A model generated the notes under the pieces. The model did no database searches. It was not told where the DNA came from and saw only the letters and a list, made by a program, of their open reading frames with translations. From Leuctra nigra (Eukaryota > Arthropoda > Insecta > Plecoptera > Leuctridae): DNA of 64,000 bases. Location of the stretch: positions 33,645,629 through 33,709,628 of the forward strand of contig OW203764.1 in NCBI GenBank assembly GCA_934045905.1, given 5' to 3'. Numbering within the stretch: position 1 is the first letter of the stretch; every line of letters begins with the position of its first letter. The position numbers and the translations under genes were made by a program. Shown here one piece after another: positions 49,497-64,000 of the stretch.

Positions 49497-51304
49497 ATCT
49501 AGTGGAGCGGTCGCTCCACGCCAGCCAAGTCGTACGGCGCGCGCACACTCATTTAAAAAGGCTGGAGCAAACCCACTTTTACTGTAGGCATCAAAGTGGC
49601 ATTTTCGGCCTACTGGATCTTAAAATTGGGGAATCTCACATTGTTGCGAAATATCTTAATTTCGAGCTATGGCCCACCCTACAACATATACCAAATTTGG
49701 GAACAATAGGTTACGCCCTTTGCGAGCTAGAAGGCCGTGAAAACAGTGTTTTAGGGCGGTTTTCATAATAATAATAATAATAATAATCTTAGTAGTAGTC
49801 TCCTGGAATTCAAATCCGGTACACAGGCCACAGCCTAAACGGCTGAACCGATTGATCTCACATTTTTACCACGTGTGCACTTTTGGCGTCTGATTTAACC
49901 TTCACCCCATGAATTTTTTGTGCCGCCATTTTGAAACCGGAAAAGACGTCATATCTCGTCAACGGCTAGACCGATCGGAACGAAATTTGCGCCAAACGAT
50001 TCAGACGGTCATCTATATGGATTATCAGTAGCAAAAGACTTAACATTATGTTAATGAAACCGGAAATGACGTCATGAAATTTGAAATACATCGATTGGCA
50101 TTTCGGCAACAAATTTGATCCGATTATTTTGATATTTATGTAACGTATATACTTTTGATATCTCATTTGAATTGTTATAAAACCAACCAGAAGCCGCTAT
50201 TTTGAAACCGGAAGTGACATCATATCTCAATAACGGCTAAATAGATTTCAACGAAACCAGCGCTAAACAATTAAGACGGTCAACTTTATGTATTATCATC
50301 AATAATATTTGCAGTTACCCATACCAAAACCGGAAATGACGTCACACTTTTTAAAAATCTCACAAATTTACATTTTGATGCAATAAATATACTATTTCAG
50401 ACAGCTTATAATAAAATGTAATCATGTTTAAATTATAATTCAAGGGGTCAGTGATTTCAGCAGCCATTTTGAAACCGGGAGAAACGCCATATCTCGAAAA
50501 CTAGTTGACAGATCGGTATGAAACTAGCGCGAAACGATCTATGGAATATGAACAGTTAAACTAGAATGTTCCTATTTATGAGACCGGAAATGACGTCATT
50601 CAAATTTATTAATTATTATAATCCCCTCCTATACAATAAATACATATTCAGAAAGCTAAAAATGATACACATCATTTATAGTTATAAATTCTATGTAGCA
50701 GCGCAGAAAATTCAGCAGCCATTTTGACAACGGATATGTTGCCATATCTCGGACCTTGGTTGACCGATTGGAATGAAACCTTTGCTATTCCTGATGAAAA
50801 TAACCAAATTGTAAAGGGTGATTTTTTTTAAGGATTTATTAATTGTTCGTTTGATTGTCACAAGTTGTAAGAATAAACTAAAAAAAGGAGTGATATCCCC
50901 ATAAAAAACACTTCGTGTAAAAATAACAGCCAAGTCTCTTCAACTAAAAAAAAATATGAAATCTAAAAATTCTGCACTGAAAAGTTGTGATATCAAAAAA
51001 TTAGCCAAGTCAAAACTTTATTTGAAAATCAAAAAAATACTTGGCGCATCGTTTTTTTTAGGGCATTATAGGTGTACTATGTTATGGATATTTTATGTAT
51101 ATTTTATAATTGGCCTATACTTCCAAGCTAATAGCTAAATATATACACGATGCGCCAAGTATTTTTTGATTTTCAAATAAAGTTTTGACTTGGCTAATTT
51201 TTTGATATCACAACTTTTCAGTGCAGAATTATTAGATTTCATATTTTTTTTTAGTTGAAGAGACTTGGCTGTTATTTTTACACGAAGTGTTTTTTTATGG
51301 GGAT
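49497..51304 (-). repeat. 1.8-kb composite repeat, copy B
   Basis: Reverse complement of 3551-5394: hairpin GTGGAGCGGTCGCTCCAC at 49501-49518, (AAT)n at 49766-49790, four TTCCGG/AAAATGG units in inverse order (49920-50760), and the terminal foldback at 50896-51304. Confidence 0.7.
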
Positions 51305-51424
51305 TCTCATTACTATGACATGAAAGTTTGGAACATAGAAAATGTAAAAGCCTGACAAATGCAAAAGATCAGATTCTTACATGAAGTTCATTGAGCACGT
51401 CATAATCATTGAATAAAATGAGAA

Positions 51425-51650
51425 AAAGTTCTGTAAACGCTCTGTGTAACGTGTTGATGAGCGGAACATGTATGTGCAAACCTCGAAACAAAATTCCCAA
51501 ACACACAGAAAGCAAATAAACCAGCTGAAAGCATAACACGGTCCACTCAATCAACATAAAATAACTGCTAAATACTCGGTATCTGCATGTCAACAGAAAA
51601 GACATATGTACACTCTGGAGTAAAACAAACCCAATAATTTGCACATGATC
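51425..51650 (-). mobile_element. HINE-like element, 3' fragment
   Basis: AAACGCTCTGTGTAACGTGT and GCAAACCTCGAAACAAAATT match the 3' region of the 5833 subfamily. It lacks CTAG and the 5' end. Confidence 0.5.
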
Positions 51651-51718
51651 AAGTGCGGTGCTTTTATCGTTTTACTATTCTATAGACCAATCGTGACAGT
51701 TACTTCAAAGTAAGCTTG

Positions 51719-53339
51719 ATCCCCATAACAAACACTCCGTGTAAAAGTACAAGCCAAGGTCTTCTCAACTAAAAAATGGAAGAAATCTAAAAATTCATCG
51801 CTGAAAAGCAGGGATATCAAAAATTGGCCAAGTCAAGACTTTATTTTAAAAATCAAAAAATACTTGGCGCATCGTGCATATAAATAGTATTAGACCATGA
51901 GCCAGCCGTAGTGGACCCTCCCCCCCCCCTGCTCCATTAGATCTGAAAGTGGTTTTGGGTACCTCAAGGTACGCACATTACACTTTCACTTGTTTGACAT
52001 CTGCCCGGTGGTGGAACAACCCCCCAGGGGGCGCAAAGGGTGATTTTTGGGGTATTTTGTCACACGTTTTATTTTTTTGTGGGCAAACGGGACGTGAAAA
52101 TTACAATCAGTTTGCATATTTGAATGGAGGTTGACATAAGTATTATTTCCATATTTGTTTGTAAGGGCAATACCCTTCAAATGTTGGATTTTTTGGAAGT
52201 CGGGGGGGAATTACCCAAAAATGTTTATTTGGTAGTCAATCGATTCGTATTTAAAAGTTGTTCATGAATGAATTCTATCAATTTTACAAAATTTTGTGTT
52301 TACAACCTGTTTTAACGGGATTAAGTGTCTCTTATGGGTTTATAATGTTAAATATTTGATTTGTTTTAGGGTCAAAAGTAATATTTTTTTTTTCAATATT
52401 ATTAATTGGTATGGCATACGTTAATATATTTACATATTTTTGTTGAGGCAAACCCACTATTTTTAAAATGTTTACAAAATTGTATTACTATTAAAAAAGT
52501 AAATATTGTCAAAATTTTAGAAACAATGGTTTCAATTCAACAAAAATATATAAATATATTGACTTATGTCATACCAATTAATAATGTTGAAAAACATTTG
52601 ATTAAATTTTTACTTTTGACCCTACAAAAAAAAATCAAATAATTAACATTATAAACCCATAAGAGACACTTAATCCCGTTAAAACAGGTTGTAAACACAA
52701 AATTTTGCAAAATTGATGGAATACATTCATGAACAACTTTTAAATACGAATTGATTGACTACCAAATAAACATTTTTGGGTAATTCCCCCCCGACTTCCA
52801 AAAAATCCAAAATTTTGATTGAAGGGTATTGCCCTTACAAACAAATATGGATATAATTACTTATGTCAACCTTCATTCAAATATGCAAACTGATTGTAAT
52901 TATCATGTCCCGTTAGCCCACATAAAAATAAAACGTGTGACAAAATATCCCAAAAATCACCCTTTGCGCCCCCCTGGGGGGGTTGTTCCACCACCGGGCA
53001 GATGTCAAACAAGTGAAAGTGTTATGTGCGTACCTTGAGGTACCCAAAACACCCAAAACCATTTCAGACCTCATGGAGCAGGGGGGGGGGGGGGGTCCAC
53101 TACGGCTGGCTCACGGTCTATATAGAATTATAGGCCAGAACTCCATACAATATGAAAGATAGGTATAATTTTAATGCACTAAAAAACGATGCGCCAATAA
53201 TTTGTGATTTTTATATTAAAGTTTATATTTGGCGAATTTTTTGATATCACTACTTTTCAGTGCTGAATTTTTAGATTTTGTATTTTTTTGGAAGAGACTT
53301 AGGCTGGTATTTTTACACGGAGTGTTTTTCATGGGGATA
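51719..53339. mobile_element. ATCCCCAT foldback split by a second foldback
   Basis: Left arm 51719-51890 and right arm 53155-53339 match the 408-bp foldback of the composite repeat (ACTTGGCGCATCGT, ATATCAAAAA, CATGGGGAT). The loop is occupied by the element at 51893-53118. Confidence 0.65.
51893..53118. mobile_element. 1.23-kb near-perfect palindromic element with TA target sites
   Basis: Starts GACCATGAGCCAGCCGTAGT and ends ACTACGGCTGGCTCACGGTC between TA dinucleotides. The arms of about 600 bp pair almost throughout, including C9/G15 runs (51911, 53080), GGTACCTCAAGGTACGCACA and TAATCCCGTTAAAACAGG, with the centre near 52500. ORFs inside are artefacts of AT-rich palindrome. Confidence 0.8.
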
Positions 53340-58082
<4,743 letters not shown>

Positions 58083-58169
58083 GCAGCATCCCAGAGACCG
58101 GCCGTGTGTGAGATCAGGCCTAATGACCAGCAGTGGCGGGAGGGCGGGGGGGGGGGGGGGGGGGGGGTT

Positions 58170-60815
58170 GTGTGAAGCGTCGACACCTGATGGCGAAGTC
58201 CGCGTCGTTGGGCGGGTAAAATCGCTTGGGTGAGGGGGGGGAGGCGACGTCCCAAAACACTTAGGAGCCCATGAGGCCCAGCGGAAATAGAGGCAGAGTA
58301 AAAGAATGCTGTAAATTGAAATATTATGTATATTGTTTTGAAATGTAATAAAGTAGGTATTAGAAATGTATGAAGTATGTTACTATGTAGGCACTATGGA
58401 TTTGACTTTTCCAACAAAATTGTTGGTTCATTTAGCCTGCGTATATCATTAATAATAACATGAGCAGATATGGTCCATGTTGATTTATATGAACAAATTA
58501 GTGTTATCTTCCAGTCGACAAGACTGACCAGAGTTATGTCTGGTTTCTTCACACTCTATAACATTGCGCGATGATTCACTACAGAATTGAGGGGGAAGTG
58601 TCTTCTATTAAAACTTTATCTAGTTAAATTTCAGCTAAGTTACTAAATCTGTCGTCGCCGCTCAGCGTTTAGCAAACTCACTGGAATTTAGTGTCTGTTG
58701 ATGTAAAAAGTTGGATACTTTGCGACTTCTTGTGAAACGTTATTAAGAATTTCAATCAGACGAAAGAGTGGCGAGAACGATAAGAAGTGAAACGATATTC
58801 TTTTATATTCAGGTACGAAGCGGTTGTATTAAATCAATAAATAATGTTTTATTTTGCTTCGAATGCAAATTTTCCGTGCTATCTAAGTGAAAATTGGAAC
58901 CCGAAGTTTGAGCGCAATCTGGTGGAAATGTCTTGCATTATGAGGCGCGTGGCAAGCACGTAGATACCACCGCGCAAGGACGTGACGGCAAAGATAAAAT
59001 ACCACGCTAATGGTTTTTTGCTCGCTCTTAGGTTTTGTGGAGAGACACTGCATGTTTGTTCACGACGGTTTGGGAGAAACATAATTGGATTCGCGACGAA
59101 AAGGTGGCGTCTAATTTACATCTAGGTGATAATTGTGAGGATGTTGTGAGGATGATTTGATATTTGTTTCATACGCGATAATTAAAGAGAAAACGAGGAA
59201 CTTGTTTCCAAATCGCAACATGTCCAATAACCTTGAACATAGATAACCGTTATCAGTTGTCATTAGCATGGAAGATTAAAAAGTATCACTGAAGGGGGAT
59301 ACCCCCGATAAAAGTTTATATCACAAACATAAGTTTTGGTGTAATTTTGAGACACACAAAGTCCGATTCCAATTTAAAAAAAAAATAAAATAAAAAAATA
59401 TTAATACAATCCCACATATGCCACCATTTGTAAAAGAGATGCAATTTAGCCAAGAAAAAAGTAGTATCAGGAAGTGACACAAAATCCTGTGTTTACATAA
59501 GTAATTCCAGTGTGGTTATATAGTGTTTTTTGACCAGTTTGAGTATAAATTTTGGTAAGCATTGTTGCTCTTCGTGTGTGTTCACCCCACAGAAAGATGT
59601 TCTCGGTGGCCATGTTTCTATTTGAAAACAGACTCCTCAAATGTGTTTTTGGGAAAGCTGATGACATCCGTTGGTGGAGGAGCCACCTGGAAAACCACTT
59701 CAATCGCTGTGGCTTTAGAACAAGATGTGATTACTCACGGAGCTCCAATAGCCTTTGATATTTCCTATCCAACTCGGAAAATATTGCTTCAGAAAAGCAT
59801 TCTATATGTGATCAACAGAAACTCGAGGTAGAAATCCACAGCCACCTTGATATCCTATGTATCTAGTTTCGCCTTTTATCTTCCTGGCGAATGAGATCTT
59901 TGATTCAATGTCTTTGGTTTCCATCCACAAAGAACATTTTTAAAGCTCCGTTCGAAGTTCTGTATTTGCTCGTGAATGTAATATCCGCCATCTTTGACAC
60001 GATTGTTCTCTGGTAATAATTGTGCTCTGCTCTTACGCATTGAACTTCTTCTGCTTTCATGACATCTTTCTTTGAACCTCCTTGTTATTGGCATCCGCTA
60101 AGATAAATATTATTTTCATCTCCCTCAGTTTGTCAGCTATTTTCATGGTCTTCGTTCCAGCAATATCATGAATACTAACTGTGACGTCAAGGTAGCTTTT
60201 AATACTTATTGTTGCCCTAACACAATATTGATCAGATGACACATTTTTATTTCACCATAACGTATCAGAGCTCGAAATTGTCCTAGAAGAGTTTGAGTTA
60301 TTGCTACCGACAATCAGTTTATGCGACATTAAGTATCTACGAGTACCTGAGTATCTGAGTTACGATTAAAACGTAGGAAAACTACTCTGAGAGATGATTT
60401 CAGTCCATCGTAGAACATTTTACCTAAAAAACACAGTTTCAGAGAAAATTAAACTCGATGTGTAATATTTTGTAATTCTATCTCAGTAATTAATGTAATC
60501 TCTTTGTAAGCACATAGCTTATTGTGAACAACAAGCAATACGTTTACTTGAAATAATTAATTAGGTTTTTATCTATGAAATCTGTTTTGGTCAAGGTAAA
60601 AATACTGATCATAATATCACGTTTACATATTATATACCATAAGTACTTTTAGTCAGTTAAGTAATTGAATAATTTATTGCAAATTTGTTGAAATATTAAA
60701 TCTTATGCTAACCGTCTTCTATTCCAACTCGGAAACTTCATACTAGATTCATCCACAATCAAGTCATTATCTCAGCAATATTGTTAAAATCGCACACAGT
60801 TTACGGCACAGAACA
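58170..60815. other. Intergenic, no assignable gene
   Basis: Short open frames occur at 58879-59082 (minus), 59552-59831 (plus) and 60057-60242 (minus). None has splice sites and homology that I can recognise together. Confidence 0.4.
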
Positions 60816-61354
60816 TTAAGAGTCGACAGGACTCGCAGAAAATTTCGATTCCGATGTGAAAAAATCTTAGAAATGCATGAAAATGCATTAGCAATGGGTT
60901 GTACGTGACATTTGTGACATTTAATCGTGTGTTGCATGTTGCATATACTGCTGTGAAGTAAGTTATTTTAATTCAAATATTGAAAACCACAAAAAAACAT
61001 AAAAAGGCGGCCCCTACTTTTTTCTTAACGGCTTGACCGATTGTTTTCAAAATTTAACAGCTTAGAGATAAAGAGTAAATCTGTGCCTCTAGTGATCCAA
61101 AAAAATTATAAAAAATGTTTTTTCTCGTTTTGAGGAAAAGCTAACATGGGCAATATATTAGTCTTTTTGGCACCACTGCCCTGAAAATACTAAACAAAAA
61201 ATAACACTTTTGGCTCACTAGAGGCACAGATTAATTATTTATCTATAATCTGTGAAAATTTGAAGACAATAGGTAAAGCCGTTTAGAAAAAAGTAGGGGC
61301 CGCCTTTTTGTGCTTCATAAAACATGGATTTCATCAAGTATCGTAGACCCTTAA
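60816..61354 (+). mobile_element. TTAA-flanked MITE, copy 2
   Basis: Same element and orientation as 865-1375, with TTAA at 60816-60819 and 61351-61354. It is about 28 bp longer, largely from a duplicated GTTGCAT and an extra short segment near 60940. Confidence 0.7.
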
Positions 61355-61731
61355 GGGCATAAGATTCCGCACACAATCACAGTAATTGGGAGTTGTCATT
61401 GTTTGAAAACTTCCACTTCTTCATATCGCACATTTCCGCACATTTCCCGACCTCACTGATATGGCTGTCGAAGTGAATCGTCCAGTTGTCTGTGTTTGTT
61501 TATTGTTTTCTCAGTCGTAAAGAATCTGTCTAGACATGTAATGGAATCACGAAAGTAAAATAATCAGAGATAATTAATTGTGTTGAAACTCTGAGGTTGA
61601 CTTCAAAGGTTGACTTGTAATTCGTGACGAGGTCAATATAATCACTCAGGAAGATCCATTTTAATTGTGTTCCGAGAAATATTCAAAAATGCTTTAAAAA
61701 ATTCTTTTTTCAGTCTTCAATTTTGATATTA
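61355..61731. other. Spacer, no gene seen
   Basis: No repeat or exon recognised. Confidence 0.4.
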
Positions 61732-62711
61732 TTAAGCGAGCGAAGCGAGTGTCTCCTTTTGGCTCTTTTGGCACGGACCTCTGTTTTTTTCTGCTATTAA
61801 CCGATACACAGGTCGCACCGTTTCACCGATCGATCTGAAATTTTGCACACATGTAAAGACAACTTTTTCTGTTTGCAGACCCAATATTTTTTGAAATCCA
61901 TTCATTGGTTAAAATTTAAATAAATATCTCCTGATAGGCTAAAAAATGAAAATGGTCATCGATAAATGTGATCAAACTCATATTTTGCATGATCATTAAG
62001 ACCAACATTGTCTCTTATTTTACAAATTTTCATCTCAATCAGTTAAGAACGTAGGAACTTATTGACATTTTTAATAGCTGTTAGCAATGAAGTATCGAAA
62101 TGAATGTTTTCCAGTGCCAACGGGCTTCCACGCTGCCATTTGTTCTCACTACGGAGCGCTAGCTACAAGTGTCCTTCTTCCTACCACGCATGTCTGTACA
62201 GAATTACAGATAGATGACAGCTCACTTTAAACTTCTAGTATTTGAAATATAATGCCAAACTGTTGTGTTCGGAGTGAAGGTAATTGTTTTAAAATGTAAT
62301 ATATTACTTAAATGTAAAGAAATAGTTTTAATTACTTACTTTTTATACTAGAAGATCACTGTATGTTAAACAACTTCTTTTGTTTTCAATTCAGACAAAT
62401 CTAGCAAATGTCAACAACATTTGATCTGTTGCCATAGCAACGGGGTACAATCGCACCTAGCTCACTCTTTTCTAAGCTTGAAGTGTGGAGCCCCATTGAA
62501 TTGAATCTGATTTGCTATATTTCCCAGGGTGCTTAGATGCTATTTTCAAGTTTTGATGAAAAGCATAATACTTTTATGTTGATTGAGTGATCATATTTCA
62601 ATTCAATATGGATGTATATGTTTTCTGTGCGTTGTGCACGCATTTCCGGTTCGAGAATTTGCTCGTACCCGTGCTCGCTCATCAACGCGTTTACACTGAG
62701 CGTTTACCTAG
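61732..62711 (+). mobile_element. HINE-like element with an insertion
   Basis: 5' TTAAGCGAGCGAAGCGAG and 3' hairpin region ending in CTAG (62708-62711) before T. The core is intact on both sides of the 374-bp insertion at 62121-62494. Confidence 0.65.
62121..62494 (+). mobile_element. Small TIR element carrying an ATG exon-like stretch
   Basis: Ends CGGGCTTCCAC / GTGGAGCCCC are imperfect inverse repeats. Uninserted family copies read GTGCCAATTGAATTG across this point. At 62252 MPNCCVRSEG runs into GTAATT, like a first exon with a donor. The C-rich start recalls THAP domains but is too short to prove it. Confidence 0.45.
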
Positions 62712-62833
62712 TTATTACACCATGACTTTATTTGCGGACTTCAGTCTATTTGTGATTGATGAGAGCTATTGTTTACTATAAGTCTTCATAATTTCATAAA
62801 TAGAGTTTCAACAAGAATAATGAATGCATATTT

Positions 62834-63860
62834 TTGAGCGAGCGAAATGAGCGACTCCTTTTGGCTCTTTTGGAACTGAACTCTGTTTTTTCTGTTTTTT
62901 TCTGCTATTAACCGATACACAGGTCGCACCGTTTCACCGATCGATTTGAAATTTTGCACACATGTAAAGACAACCTTCTATGTTTGCAGACCCTATTTTT
63001 TGATATCCATTCATTTGTTAAAATTTAAATAAATACCATCAAACGTGGGTGATTGAAGGAAAGGAGGAGAGCCAATTGCAGGCAGCAGAAATGAAGTTTC
63101 TACGAAGCATACAAGGAGTTATAAGATTGACAAGATCAGGAGTGAAAAGATTAGAGGAGACTTGAAGGTAGAGAGGTTGGCATTTAAAATGGGGAGAGAG
63201 CGGCTACGGTGATTTAGCCACATGAAGAGAATGCAGAGGGAGAGAATACCGCGTCGGGAGTTCGAAGCTGCGAGAAGTGATAAAAGGAGAGTGGGAAGAC
63301 CGAGGTAAAAGTGGAGAGAGCTGGTAGCAGAAGATGTACAAGAGAGACTGGAGAAGTGGGAAGAAGTGGAGGAAAGAAGGTGGTGGGAAGACAGGGAGAA
63401 GTGAAAAAATGGTAGAGAAGAAGAACGAAGAGGAACTTCAAGGAAGAGTCAAGCCTGGACAGATAGCTTAGGAGTCCGGGCCCTAGTAAATGGTGGCCTT
63501 TGCCACCCCCCAACCCGACTTTTGGAACCGGGAGAAAGATTATTATTATTATCTCCTGATAAGCTGAAAAATGAAAATGGTCTTTAATAAATCTGATTAA
63601 ACTCATATTTTGCATGATCATTATGACCAACAATGTCTCTTACATGAATCCGATTTGCTTTAGGTACCAGAGTGCTTAGATGCTATTTTCACTTTTCAAT
63701 GAAAAGCAGATACTCTTATGTTGATTGAGTGGATCCTATTTCAATTCAATATGAACGTATATGTTTTCTGTGCGTCGTGTACGCTTTTCCGGTTCGAGAA
63801 TTTGGCATTTGCACGTACCCGTGCTCGCTCATCAACGCGGTATACTGAGCGTTTTCCTAG
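62834..63860 (+). mobile_element. HINE-like element with a retrotransposon insertion
   Basis: 5' TTGAGCGAGCGAAATGAGCG; 3' GTGCTCGCTCATCAACGCGG and CTAG (63857-63860) before T. Interrupted at 63038-63548. Confidence 0.65.
63038..63548 (+). mobile_element. Non-LTR retrotransposon 3' end (RTE-like)
   Basis: Decayed plus-strand reading contains LQAAEMKFLRSIQGV, ERLRWFSHMKRMQRERIPR and KRRVGRP. This is the familiar region downstream of reverse transcriptase. In-frame stops show it is dead. The 3' end GGCCCTAGT ... TGGAACCGGGAG runs into (ATT)n, matching the fragment at 20151-20455. Confidence 0.7.
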
Positions 63861-64000
63861 TTTATCAAATAAGTTGGATTCTTCTAAATGAATCCTGTGT
63901 GACATTGGTGGCGACAGCAATATGGTGACAGTACTCTATAAGGTACTTAGCATCATTCTGTAATTTTGTCATATTGAGCGGCTACAAAAATATAGACGAA

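Noticed and set aside
58879..59082. Minus-strand frame with AWYFIFAVTSLRGGIYVLAT, considered as a second taste-receptor exon
   Set aside because: The similarity is weak and no convincing acceptor and donor flank it.
60057..60242. Minus-strand frame VTVSIHDIAGTKTMKIADKL, considered as a STAS-type domain
   Set aside because: Similarity was impressionistic; no splice sites or neighbouring exons of a transporter.

Overview
This is a eukaryotic, AT-rich, intron-bearing and very transposon-rich window. The gene content (insect-type odorant receptor, gustatory-receptor-like exon, CYP4G cytochrome P450) points to an insect. I lean towards a hemipteran, possibly a delphacid planthopper, but the species is an inference I could not test.

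I could assemble three genes exon by exon with GT/AG boundaries and matching codon phases, plus one partial gene. (1) At the left edge (1-252, minus) is the N-terminal exon of a gustatory-receptor-like protein. (2) 11935-17754 (plus) encodes a 1534-residue adhesion-type GPCR. A short first exon supplies a signal peptide. One giant exon then carries four tandem GPS-like cysteine modules followed by seven membrane helices. (3) 23848-36618 (plus) is an 11-exon CYP4G P450 of 546 residues, the cuticular-hydrocarbon oxidative decarbonylase type, with a TATA promoter and a polyadenylation signal. (4) 37205-43347 (minus) is a six-exon odorant receptor of 476 residues, convergent with CYP4G.

Most of the rest is mobile DNA. 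The dominant family has about 15-20 copies, most between 5 and 27 kb and 61 and 64 kb. Each copy has a TTGAGCGAGCG start, a subterminal inverted copy of that sequence, a 3' hairpin and a terminal CTAG. That is the layout of Helentron-associated (HINE/DINE-1-like) elements. One copy keeps a short basic ORF resembling the N-terminus of a Helitron-type protein. There are also long foldback elements with TA or TTAA target sites, some nested in one another. A 1.8-kb repeat occurs as an inverted pair 44 kb apart. I also see a MITE with a 9-bp target duplication inside a tRNA-like SINE, a 5S-rRNA-derived SINE, three non-LTR retrotransposon 3' ends, a 14-bp satellite of about 60 units, and a 147-bp (TC)n tract. 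Several elements sit in the introns of the GPCR, CYP4G and the odorant receptor. Stretches 21.9-23.7, 46.7-49.5, 53.4-57.9 and 58.2-60.8 kb hold no gene I can support.

The genes do not form an operon-like unit. They are independent insect genes: cuticle lipid synthesis, olfaction/taste, and an adhesion receptor of unknown role. The most unusual item is the tandem-GPS receptor.
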